Shown here piece by piece: positions 8,871-16,366 of a DNA stretch of 64,000 nt. Under the pieces are notes generated by a model. The model was not told the DNA's origin and searched no databases. It saw only the letters and a program-made list of their open reading frames with translations. Origin of the DNA: Phyllobacterium sp. OV277 (GTDB taxonomy: Bacteria > Pseudomonadota > Alphaproteobacteria > Rhizobiales > Rhizobiaceae); the NCBI RefSeq assembly GCF_900104355.1, contig NZ_FNIY01000005.1, forward strand, positions 283,157 through 347,156. Direction: 5' to 3'. The translations under genes were made by a program, and so were the position numbers. Each line of letters starts with the position of its first letter. Position 1 is the stretch's first letter.

Positions 8871-10523
8871 CTATTTGACCGGCTCAAGCGCCAGAAGGTG
8901 AATGAGACGCGCCGGATTGTTGCGCGTGATCGAAGGATTGACGAATGGATGCTCCTTCGTCGACCAGCCGGTGAAACGTTTGGTGTTATACTGATACCAG
9001 TTCGGATTGTTAAACACCGGCATCATAGGCAGATTTTCCGCCACGATGCGCTGGGCCTTGTTCATCACATCCTTCTGGGCCGCCGGATCGGCGGTGCGGG
9101 TGAAATCAACCAGCAGTTTGGCGAGATCGGGATTGAACCAGCGCTGCGCGGTAAAGCGGGTCTTGCCCTTGTCGGTCTCGTTAAAGGCGCGCTGATAGGG
9201 GTAATAGGGCGATGCGGCGGCCGGCAGACTGTTGATGGCCATGTCGAATGAGCCATTGATGAGATTACCGGACCAGACAGCCTCCTCCGGTGTGGCAATC
9301 TTCACATCGAGGCCCGCCGCCTGCATGCCTTCAATGGCAATCTGAACCGTGTCGATCCAGTCGGTCCAGGCGTTGGGCACGATCAGCGAGAATGACAGCT
9401 TCGACCCATCAGGATTGTCGCGGAAACCATCGCCATCCTTATCGGCATAACCAGCTTCATCAAGCAGAGCCTTGGCAGCATCAGTGTCATATTTGCCGTA
9501 TTTGCCGAAGTCCGCGAGGACTGATGGATCGGACCAGTTCTTGTAGAGTTCACCCATGCCTGATGGATCATCGTTCAGGGTCGGGTAGCCATAACCAGCC
9601 ACATCAATCATCCCCTGACGGTCAAGCGCCATGCTGACGGCACGGCGGAATTTCACGTCATTGAACGCTTTGCGGTTATTCTCATTGGCCGTTTCCAGAT
9701 TGAACAGGAACGCGACCATACTACCGGGCGTATACCAGTAATGGAAATGCGCGGGGTCCTTGGCGACGTAGGTATTTTCCACGTCGGGCAGGAACGAGAC
9801 ACCCCAATCAAGCGTGCCATTGGCGGTCGCCGTCAATATCTGATTGTTGTCAGCCAATTGCGGAAACCGCATGCAGTCAATCTTGAGGTCAGCAGCATCC
9901 CAGTAATTCGGATTGCGGCACTGGTCATAAGTCTGGCCGGTGAACCTGACAATCTCGGTCATGGGGCCGCTACCAACGGGGCTTTCATTGGCAAAGGTCA
10001 CAGGATCGGCAATATCCTTCCAGACATGCTCCGGAATGATTGGCACCTGCACCAGCTGGTCAGCCGCAAGCGAGCTTGGATTGACCAAGGTGAAGCGCAC
10101 GGTCTGTGCATCGACAACTTCGACGCCATCAATGAATTTCCAGATACTGACAAAATCCAGCGCCGGGAATTTCTTCAGATAGTCATAGGTGAACTTCACA
10201 TCAGCAGATGTGAACGGCTTGCCATCGGACCATTTGAGATCAGGCCGCAGCTTGAAATCGATGCTCTTCAGGTCATCCGCCAGCTTAAAACTTTCAGCCA
10301 GACGGAAGTTCGGCTTGTTATTGTCAAAGCGGTTGAAGATAACGAGCGGCTCATAGATGAAATCGAGCGTACTCTGGCGAGCCGATGTCTGGTTGAACGG
10401 ATTAAAGTTGCGCACCCAGGTGGTGGCGGGCTCGATATTGACGGTCAGCACACTCTGCGCCATGGCAGGCGCTGACAAAAACATCATTGCAGAAGCTGCT
10501 GCAAACAGACGGTTTCTCGACAT
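8871..10523 (-). CDS. Island A: extracellular solute-binding protein, family 5 (Dpp/Opp type)
   Basis: A 550-residue periplasmic binding protein with a clear signal peptide (MSRNRLFAAASAMMFLSAPAMAQ, cut after AMA). SBP_bac_5 features include WVRNFNPFNQ, YEPLVIFN, LRPDLKWSDGKPFTSADVKFT and the late motif MPVFNNPNWYQY. The NFNPF start and the C-terminal aromatic motif resemble family-5 proteins that bind cello- or chito-oligosaccharides as well as peptides, which fits the neighbouring hexosaminidase. Its paralogue in island B (43319-45064) shares these segments. The ligand assignment to GlcNAc-containing oligosaccharide or muropeptide is inference. Confidence 0.92.
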   Translation of the reverse strand: MSRNRLFAAASAMMFLSAPAMAQSVLTVNIEPATTWVRNFNPFNQTSARQSTLDFIYEPLVIFNRFDNNKPNFRLAESFKLADDLKSIDFKLRPDLKWSDGKPFTSADVKFTYDYLKKFPALDFVSIWKFIDGVEVVDAQTVRFTLVNPSSLAADQLVQVPIIPEHVWKDIADPVTFANESPVGSGPMTEIVRFTGQTYDQCRNPNYWDAADLKIDCMRFPQLADNNQILTATANGTLDWGVSFLPDVENTYVAKDPAHFHYWYTPGSMVAFLFNLETANENNRKAFNDVKFRRAVSMALDRQGMIDVAGYGYPTLNDDPSGMGELYKNWSDPSVLADFGKYGKYDTDAAKALLDEAGYADKDGDGFRDNPDGSKLSFSLIVPNAWTDWIDTVQIAIEGMQAAGLDVKIATPEEAVWSGNLINGSFDMAINSLPAAASPYYPYQRAFNETDKGKTRFTAQRWFNPDLAKLLVDFTRTADPAAQKDVMNKAQRIVAENLPMMPVFNNPNWYQYNTKRFTGWSTKEHPFVNPSITRNNPARLIHLLALEPVK

Positions 10524-10546
10524 GCGTATTCCCCTCTTATTATTGA

Positions 10547-10560
10547 TTAAACGCGTTTAA
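10547..10560. promoter_or_regulatory. Perfect 14-bp palindrome TTAAACGCGTTTAA in the GH3-binding protein gap
   Basis: The only space inside island A is the 33 bases between the stop of the hexosaminidase gene and the start of the binding-protein gene. It contains the perfect palindrome TTAAACGCGTTTAA, which overlaps the hexosaminidase stop codon. The central CG flanked by A/T arms is the form of many LacI-family operators. It could equally be a small hairpin affecting mRNA. No promoter is evident next to it. Confidence 0.4.
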
Positions 10561-11582
10561 CTGACGAGTGCACTGGCAAACATGTCTTCAACTTCCGCAT
10601 GAACTGCTTTGACATCGACTTTCAACGAACCAAGGCGCGCATTGGCTGCTGCGATACGGCGGGCGGCCGCTTCAGTCAGCGGGCGGGAAGCCTTTGCAGC
10701 CGCTTCACTATCGGCAAGATCGCCATGGCTGTGCAGTGCAATGTCAAAACCCGCATCAAGAACCTGCGCGACGCGTTCGGGCATCGTGCCAGTCAGCGAG
10801 TTCATGAAAATGCAATCGGAGATAAGCACGCCCTCATAACCCAGATCCTTGCGGATCACATCAAGCATGACAGGCGAAACGGAAGCGGGCTGTTCCTTGT
10901 CATAGGCGGAATAAACCACATGGGCCACCATCGCCCATGGCGTATCCTTCAGATCAACAAACGGTTTGAAATCGGTAGCCAGAAGAGTTTCCTTGCTGGC
11001 GTCAACAACCGGGCGTTCCTTATGGGAATCGAGCGTCGCACGGCCATGGCCGGGAATGTGTTTGATCACGGGCATGTTGCCGGTTTCGAGGAGACCATCG
11101 ACAACTTCACGGCCAAGAATGGTGACAAGCGCGGGATCAGAACCAAACGAACGCGCACCGATGACATCGCTTGTCGTCTCGAACACCAGATCAAGCACCG
11201 GTGAGCAACCACTGGAAAGACCAAGCTCGCTCATCATGGTGCCCATCGCGCGGGAGGAAAGGCGCAGGGCTTTGCGCGCCAGTTCAAGGTCATGCTGGGC
11301 CAGCTTTGCAAATTCACCAAAGCTGCGGAACAGCGGCCATGGGCCGGCGTCGAGATGCTGCACACGTCCGCCCTCCTGATCAGTAAAGACAGGTGCGTCC
11401 TCGCGGCCTACCGCTTCGCGGAAGCTTTCGATCAGCGCCTTGACCTGCTGCGGCTCGCGTTGATTGCGGCGACCAACGAAGAGGCCAAGCGGGTTAGTCT
11501 CGCGAAACAGCGCAATTTCGTCTGAAGACAAGGTTGTGTTCGGAATGCCGACAAACAGGGCGAGAGGCAATTGGCTGGACAC
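10557..11582 (-). CDS. nagZ: Beta-N-acetylhexosaminidase, GH3 family (NagZ type)
   Basis: A 341-residue glycoside hydrolase, the normal length for single-domain NagZ. It removes terminal GlcNAc from muropeptides (GlcNAc-anhMurNAc) or chito-oligosaccharides in the cytoplasm; no signal peptide is present. Diagnostic motifs are KHIPGHGRATLDSH (about residues 176-189), which holds the NagZ His-Asp pair, and GVLISDCIFM (about 255), whose Asp is the nucleophile. FTDQEGGRVQHL (about 83-94) is the conserved sugar-binding segment. It sits between an acetyltransferase and an Opp-type importer, so hydrolysis probably follows uptake. This may be a dedicated catabolic enzyme rather than the cell's recycling NagZ. 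Confidence 0.9.
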   Translation of the reverse strand: MSSQLPLALFVGIPNTTLSSDEIALFRETNPLGLFVGRRNQREPQQVKALIESFREAVGREDAPVFTDQEGGRVQHLDAGPWPLFRSFGEFAKLAQHDLELARKALRLSSRAMGTMMSELGLSSGCSPVLDLVFETTSDVIGARSFGSDPALVTILGREVVDGLLETGNMPVIKHIPGHGRATLDSHKERPVVDASKETLLATDFKPFVDLKDTPWAMVAHVVYSAYDKEQPASVSPVMLDVIRKDLGYEGVLISDCIFMNSLTGTMPERVAQVLDAGFDIALHSHGDLADSEAAAKASRPLTEAAARRIAAANARLGSLKVDVKAVHAEVEDMFASALVS

Positions 11583-11617
11583 TGTATTTACTCCATAAGG
11601 TCTGATTGGAAACGAGG

Positions 11618-12097
11618 TCAGGTGCGCTTGGCGCGCAACATGCCCTCATAAACGCCTTTGTCTTTGGCAGGGATTTCGATGGCACCGGCTGCCTTGGCGT
11701 AGAAATCCACAGGCCCCGCATCGCCGATAAAGGCATAGGCATGACCGAGCGTTTTCATTGTCTGCAGGGTGGCCGAAAACAGAGCAAGGCCAATGCCTTT
11801 TCCCTGTTTGTCAGGGTGAACGCCAGTGGGGCCGAAAAAGCCGCGCGCGGTTGCATCATAGCAGGCAAATCCGACAAGCTCGCCGTTTTCAATCGCGATG
11901 AGACAGGCGGAGGGTTGGCGCGTGATGGCAACGGCAACTTCACTGCCCCAGTTGGCGCTGAAGTGCTCACGAACCCAATCTGTGACCAGCTGCGCTTCTG
12001 GCGCAAGCACAGGGCGGATGGTGACAGCGACATTGTCAGCTTTGCTTTTCAGCTCAGACAGCTTGTCCGTGTACAAGCTTACAAGTAAATCAGCCAC
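11618..12097 (-). CDS. GNAT-family N-acetyltransferase (island A)
   Basis: A 159-residue acetyl-CoA-dependent acetyltransferase. The acetyl-CoA-binding motif A is seen at QGKGIGLALF (about residues 98-107), preceded by FACYDATARGFFGPTGVHP. The GTG start follows a GAGGAG site by 5 bases. It is clearly paralogous to the GNAT of island B (39195-39671): both contain RQPSAC, GFACYDA, ARGFFGPTGV and GD.GPVDFY. It is the first gene of island A. Because both copies travel with hexosaminidases, an amino-sugar acetylation or detoxification role is a reasonable inference; the acceptor is not known. Confidence 0.88.
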   Translation of the reverse strand: MADLLVSLYTDKLSELKSKADNVAVTIRPVLAPEAQLVTDWVREHFSANWGSEVAVAITRQPSACLIAIENGELVGFACYDATARGFFGPTGVHPDKQGKGIGLALFSATLQTMKTLGHAYAFIGDAGPVDFYAKAAGAIEIPAKDKGVYEGMLRAKRT

Positions 12098-12118
12098 CGC
12101 TGCTCCTCATTCAATAAC

Positions 12119-12132
12119 TCCATTATAATGGA
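12119..12132. promoter_or_regulatory. Perfect 14-bp palindrome TCCATTATAATGGA upstream of island A
   Basis: A perfect palindrome TCCATTATAATGGA lies 22 bases upstream of the GTG of the first island A gene, and its centre contains a TATAAT that could serve as a -10 box on the minus strand. A TTGACA hexamer is present at 12178-12183 (minus) but is too far away for it to be the matching -35. The site is a plausible operator for the island. Confidence 0.4.
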
Positions 12133-12333
12133 ATATATCCCCTTTTTATGTAATAGAATTGGATTTTTGAATAGGCTTGTCAACTGGTTTTTGCCAGTAG
12201 CATTTGGCGTCCCGCCGTTTCCGGCAATTACTGGGCTTTGAATGATCCTGATCATCAGCGGTATGGAATAGTACTGCCCCAAATGGAGGCCGCTGCTTCG
12301 ATTCGGGGCAATATGGTTATCGCCGACGTTTTG

Positions 12334-12702
12334 CTAGACAGTTGGACGTGACATGACATACCAGGCGCAGGCGATGAAGAATAAAGCGACCACCGCGCCG
12401 AGAAGCGGGCTCGGCCGGGCAAAATACCAGAACGAGCCATAGCCGAATGCCATGCCGCCACAGGCAATGCATTTCACCCGAACCGGAATGGCACCATGGC
12501 GCTGCCACTGGACCAATGTCGGCCCAAAGACAGGATGTTCCAGCAGCCATTTCTCAAAGCGAGGGGAAGAGCGACCAAAGCACCACGCGGCGATGATCAG
12601 GAAAATGGTCGTAGGCATGACGGGAAGCAGCGCCCCGATAAACCCGAGCGCGACCATCACCCAGCCAAGCGCAAAATAAACCGCGCGTCGTGTCCCGTTC
12701 AT
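12334..12702 (-). CDS. DUF454/YbaN-family inner-membrane protein
   Basis: A 122-residue protein with the YbaN (DUF454) pattern: a first helix (VYFALGWVMVALGFIGALLPVMPTT), the conserved CFGRSSPRFEKWLLEHPVFGP segment, and two further hydrophobic stretches near the C-terminus. Function of the family is unknown. I choose ATG at 12702 because a GGAGG lies about 10 bases upstream; an in-frame ATG at 12735 adds 11 residues (MPSMRGGGADE) that are unlike the family. Neighbours give no functional hint. Confidence 0.82.
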   Translation of the reverse strand: MNGTRRAVYFALGWVMVALGFIGALLPVMPTTIFLIIAAWCFGRSSPRFEKWLLEHPVFGPTLVQWQRHGAIPVRVKCIACGGMAFGYGSFWYFARPSPLLGAVVALFFIACAWYVMSRPTV

Positions 12703-12795
12703 TTCATCCGCTCCTCCGCCTCGCATCGACGGCATAGCAGCGGTTTAACCGGAAAGGCTGTAAATGTCAGCCTGTACACTTGCCGCCCATATATT

Positions 12796-13221
12796 TCAGA
12801 AGCCAAAATGGCCTTTTAACCCGGGAACAGAGGCTACGATCTTATCGATCAGTTCCGGGTCAGCGGAAGCCTTGGCATGGGCAACGACCGCAGAACCAGC
12901 CTGCTGAATTTGTTCCACTGTCAAACCGCTCGCCTTGAGCGTCGCGACACCATTGACGATTGCCCCGACTTTTTCACCCGCAGCGCCACCGAGAAACCCG
13001 GTTATGCTGGACAGTAAACCACCCGCCTGATTGCCCGCAGCCATAACATCGAAGCTCTGCGCCAGCTGCGCGGCGCCGGGTAGCTTGGCAAAGAGAGTTG
13101 CGGTCTGCTCAGGTGCTTCATGCTGAAGCACGGAAAGAACAGTGCCCGCCGCCTTTTCCGCCACCTGCGGATCAAGATTGGCTTCAGTTGCTATCGTGTT
13201 GACCAGATCCTGTATCGGCAT
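12796..13221 (-). CDS. Conserved hypothetical protein, Gly/Ala-rich (DUF2267/DUF2780-like)
   Basis: A 141-residue, mostly helical protein with no signal peptide. The N-terminal part (LVNTIATEANLDPQVAEKAAGTVLSVLQHEAPEQ) resembles proteins that carry a helical DUF2267/DUF2780-type domain; a flexible Gly-rich middle (GGLLSSITGFLGGAAGEKVG) separates it from a C-terminal helical pair. A strong AAGGAG site precedes the ATG. No function is assigned. The family guess is weak. Confidence 0.7.
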   Translation of the reverse strand: MPIQDLVNTIATEANLDPQVAEKAAGTVLSVLQHEAPEQTATLFAKLPGAAQLAQSFDVMAAGNQAGGLLSSITGFLGGAAGEKVGAIVNGVATLKASGLTVEQIQQAGSAVVAHAKASADPELIDKIVASVPGLKGHFGF

Positions 13222-13311
13222 GGGGTTCTCCTTTTGCGAGTGCAGAACTGAACATTATCCAGTCTCTATGGGAATTGGATGACGCCAGAAAAGGCCAGAG
13301 GTTGCAAGCAG

Positions 13312-13348
13312 AAACGCCCGAACAGGAGATCGTCCTATCCGGGCGTTT
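13312..13348 (-). terminator. Rho-independent terminator-like hairpin
   Basis: Perfect 9-bp arms AAACGCCCG (13312-13320) and CGGGCGTTT (13340-13348), with a second inner stem AGGA/TCCT in the loop. It lies just downstream of the stop of the minus-strand gene at 13389-14081. The T-tract on the minus side is short (TTTC). Confidence 0.6.
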
Positions 13349-13388
13349 ATAGAGTTTCAAAGAGCAAACGCCTGATGGCTGTTCGCTG

Positions 13389-14081
13389 TTATTCGGCCTT
13401 CAGGCGCGTGTTGCAAGCGCTCCAATATTGCGGCCATGTTTGACCGGCAACCTTGTTGGCAGCCTTCGCCTTCTGCCAATCGTCGCCGCATTCGCGAATG
13501 CGTGAACGGAACGCAATCTCGCCTGCGGACAAGGGTTTGCCATTGGCGGATGTTTCCGGTGCTGTGGCAGCTTTACTGGCCGCAGCTTTGGTTGGCGCAA
13601 CAGTTGGTTCCGGCGGCGGTGTCGCATCGGATTGATCTGACTTCAGGCTGTCACTGCAAGCCGAAAGGAACTGCGGCCACTTCTGGCCATTCAGCGTACC
13701 AGCTGTTTTGGCTGCCTGATACTGCGTGCTGCATTCCTTGGTTACAGCCTTCCCGGACATCGCGCCGGCAGCTGCGGGTGCTGCCGCCGTTGTCTGTGCC
13801 TTTGCCGGTTTCATGGCGTCCTTCGCCTTCACCGCCGGAGCGGGAGCAGGTGCTGCTGCATCTGTCTTCAGATTGGCACTACAGGTTGAGAGGAACTGTG
13901 GCCATGTCTGGCCGTTCAGCTTATTCCCATCCTTGGCTGCCTGATATTGAGTGCTGCATTCTTTGGTGACGGACTGGGCCGCGGTGCTGGCTGCAGATGC
14001 CGGGAGGGCAAATAAGGTCATTCCGGCGCCAACAATCACCGATGCGGCGAGCGTCTTTGTAAGAAACTGGTTCATTTTCAT
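13389..14081 (-). CDS. Secreted protein with three Cys-containing repeats
   Basis: A 230-residue exported protein. Start ATG at 14081 follows AAGGA; the signal peptide is MKMNQFLTKTLAASVIVGAG then a hydrophobic core ending in ASA. The mature protein has three copies of a roughly 33-residue module: KECSTQYQAAK...LNGQ.WPQFLS.CS..LK, with the third copy diverged (RECGDDWQKAKAANKVAGQTWPQYWSACN). Each module has two cysteines, so three intramodule disulphides are likely. Linkers are Ala/Pro/Lys-rich. PsiF-like repeats have a similar layout, but I do not claim homology. Function unknown; periplasmic location is likely. Confidence 0.8.
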   Translation of the reverse strand: MKMNQFLTKTLAASVIVGAGMTLFALPASAASTAAQSVTKECSTQYQAAKDGNKLNGQTWPQFLSTCSANLKTDAAAPAPAPAVKAKDAMKPAKAQTTAAAPAAAGAMSGKAVTKECSTQYQAAKTAGTLNGQKWPQFLSACSDSLKSDQSDATPPPEPTVAPTKAAASKAATAPETSANGKPLSAGEIAFRSRIRECGDDWQKAKAANKVAGQTWPQYWSACNTRLKAE

Positions 14082-14534
14082 GTGTTCCTTGCGAGTATGG
14101 TTCGCGTTTCCCCCGGTACGCACCATGCGTTCCGGTTTAACAATGCCTCGATGGCTCCCGTCCCTATTGAATGAAACGCGTTCAACGCATCACTCGAAGT
14201 CATCGCGCGGAATCTGCACTTCGATTGTGGCTGAAAATGTCTCGAATTCAGGAATATTTGCAGGTGAATTGCGCATCAAATTTACCCCAGAGTCGCAGTC
14301 GATGGCATTGCAAAGACAGCATGATCTTCTCGCCCAATGATTGCAAGTGAGATCACATTCCACCCTGAGTACGCATAGGTAGACTGAAACAACCATCAAA
14401 ACCCGAGAGGGTATGCAGGTTGAGTGATTGGCGATTTGGTTTTGAGATTGGTATCGGCGCTCAGTTACGTCGACAACTGGACCAGATAAGTACGCACATA
14501 TTGTGCAAAGGCCGGAAGGCCTACCAAAGAGAAA
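14082..14534. other. Intergenic stretch, no gene supported
   Basis: About 450 bases between the start of the three-repeat protein gene and the glnII terminator. It must hold the promoter of the former. I see an imperfect dyad GAAACGCGTTC at 14172-14182, and nothing else I can defend. Short open frames here lack ribosome-binding sites and coding character. Confidence 0.4.
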
Positions 14535-14565
14535 CGGCATGGCGCAGAAAACCCGCGCCATGCCG
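14535..14565 (-). terminator. glnII rho-independent terminator
   Basis: Perfect 11-bp stem CGGCATGGCGC (14535-14545) and GCGCCATGCCG (14555-14565) with a 9-base loop. Read on the minus strand it is followed by TTTCTCTTT, and it lies 12 bases after the glnII stop codon. Confidence 0.8.
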
Positions 14566-14577
14566 GAAGCATTAAAG

Positions 14578-15618
14578 TCAGGCAGCCAGTGTGTCGGCAA
14601 CAGGCTCCGGAACCGAAGCAATTGTGCGCAGAATCTGCGAAGCGATCTGGTAGGGATCGCCCTGCGAGTTCGGACGGCGATCTTCAAGATAACCACGGTA
14701 GCCACTGTTCACAAAGCTATGTGGCACGCGGATCGACGCACCGCGATCAGCAACACCATAGCTGAACTGATGAATGGACTGGGTCTCGTGCTTGCCAGTC
14801 AAACGCAGATGGTTGTCTGGTCCATACACGGCAATATGATCATCGCAGGCATCGGCAAATGCAGCCATGACCTGTTCAAAATAGTCCTTGCCGCCGACTT
14901 CGCGCATAAAGGCAGTCGAGAAATTGGCATGCATGCCGGAACCGTTCCAGTCCGTATCGCCGAGCGGCTTGCAATGGTATTCAACATCAATGCCGTACTT
15001 TTCGCACAGACGCTGCAGAAGATAACGTGCCATCCAGATTTCGTCGGCAGCCCGCTTGGAGCCCTTGCCGAAAATCTGGAATTCCCACTGACCCTTGGCA
15101 ACCTCAGCATTAATGCCTTCATGGTTCAAACCGGCAGCGAGACAGATATCAAGGTGCTCTTCGACAATCTGGCGGGCAACGCTACCAACATTGCTGTAAC
15201 CCACACCCGTGTAATAAGGACCCTGTGGCGCCGGATAGCCTGCATCAGGAAAGCCGAGCGGGCGACCGTTCTGGTAGAAGAAATATTCCTGCTCAAAACC
15301 GAACCATGCGCCTTCATCGTCAAGAATGGTTGCGCGATTGTTGGATGGGTGCGGTGTCTTGCCATCGGGCATCATAACTTCGCACATGACCAGAACGCCG
15401 TTCTTGCGCTCGCTATCTGGATAGATCGCAACAGGCTTCAGAACACAATCGGAGCTGCGGCCTTCGGCCTGCAAAGTCGAACTTCCGTCGAAGTTCCAGA
15501 GCGGCAGCTGTTCCAACTTTGGAAAAGCGTCAAATTCCTTGACCTGCGTCTTGCCGCGAAGATTTGGGACCGGTGTGTAACCGTCGAGCCAGATATATTC
15601 GAGTTTGTATTTTGTCAT
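14578..15618 (-). CDS. glnII: Glutamine synthetase, type II (GlnII)
   Basis: A 346-residue glutamine synthetase of the eukaryotic-like type found in rhizobia and relatives; it makes glutamine from glutamate, ammonia and ATP in the cytosol. The N-terminal beta-grasp starts TKYKLEYIWLDGYTPVPNLRGKT. The catalytic segment LPLWNFDGSSTLQAEG, the WFGFEQEYFF metal-binding motif, GLNHEGINAEVAKGQWEFQ and the ATP-site region around NGSGMHANFST are all intact. The ATG at 15618 gives the family start MTKYKLEY; an in-frame upstream codon adds only MREAT. Expression is probably nitrogen-controlled: a perfect sigma-54 promoter lies about 90 bases upstream. Confidence 0.95.
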   Translation of the reverse strand: MTKYKLEYIWLDGYTPVPNLRGKTQVKEFDAFPKLEQLPLWNFDGSSTLQAEGRSSDCVLKPVAIYPDSERKNGVLVMCEVMMPDGKTPHPSNNRATILDDEGAWFGFEQEYFFYQNGRPLGFPDAGYPAPQGPYYTGVGYSNVGSVARQIVEEHLDICLAAGLNHEGINAEVAKGQWEFQIFGKGSKRAADEIWMARYLLQRLCEKYGIDVEYHCKPLGDTDWNGSGMHANFSTAFMREVGGKDYFEQVMAAFADACDDHIAVYGPDNHLRLTGKHETQSIHQFSYGVADRGASIRVPHSFVNSGYRGYLEDRRPNSQGDPYQIASQILRTIASVPEPVADTLAA

Positions 15619-15708
15619 TGTGGCTTCTCTCACTACCTAGTTGTGCGCGCTAATCTTGCAGGTCCAGCGCCCAATCGTGCGCCGCCACCTGCGGATATTT
15701 TCTGCAAA

Positions 15709-15723
15709 GCAAGTTGCGTGCCA
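15709..15723 (-). promoter_or_regulatory. Sigma-54 promoter of glnII
   Basis: On the minus strand the sequence reads TGGCACGCAACTTGC, an exact match to the -24/-12 consensus TGGCAC-N5-TTGC. Transcription would begin near 15698 and leave an untranslated leader of about 80 bases before the glnII ATG. This agrees with the known NtrC/sigma-54 control of glnII in rhizobia. I did not find an unambiguous NtrC site upstream. Confidence 0.85.
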
Positions 15724-16366
15724 CTTTTGCAATCAAGAGGATTGCCAGCGTTGGAAAAGTTCAAAAAACGAAATTTTAGCTTGCCAACGAACTAACCCGC
15801 AGAGGATTTTGACAGGCGTTCAAATGCGCACGCTTTATTCCGTCGAATTTCCGGCTCGTATTGCGTCAAAAAACAATCTGCTCGACGCGTACTAAACGAT
15901 TGCCAGCCCAACAATTGAACATTTCATGATGATATTTTGGGCAGTTGCGAAAATCCTGTGCAGATGCGAGGCTGGTGGCAAGCGTGTCATATGACGCAAA
16001 TACAGCTTGGCAAACGAACTCATCATACTTGCACTGCTGCCGGAATCTCTCAAACTCCGCAGTCATACTTCTCTTCGCACATCGCAACTGCCGGATAAAT
16101 CACCGAAAATGTGGTTTTGTGATTTCTTCTAAAATATTTACAATCGGCCGTTCTATCCATTTTTGCTGAATCCAAGTGCAAGATGGCTTGTCCTTGAGCG
16201 CATAACACCGAAATTTGGGCAGATATCTATCTATACTGCCTATGTTTTGACCGTTGTATAGTTTCTCAGAGCATTGACTGCCGAAGAGCCGAAACTACCC
16301 CTATTGTCACATTCGAAATCCTTTGTTAGCCTCATGAAAACCACAAAACCACAAAAGGGGAATTCA
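15724..16366. other. Intergenic, AT-richer stretch between glnII and the plus-strand operon
   Basis: About 640 bases without a supported gene. The left part must hold activator sites for the glnII sigma-54 promoter. The right part must hold the promoter of the operon starting at 16367. Short open frames are present on both strands but have no good ribosome-binding sites. The stretch is noticeably richer in A and T than its neighbours. Confidence 0.4.

Noticed and set aside
14503..15795. Plus-strand open frame of 430 codons across glnII
   Set aside because: Antisense to the unmistakable GlnII; it also runs through the glnII terminator and sigma-54 promoter.
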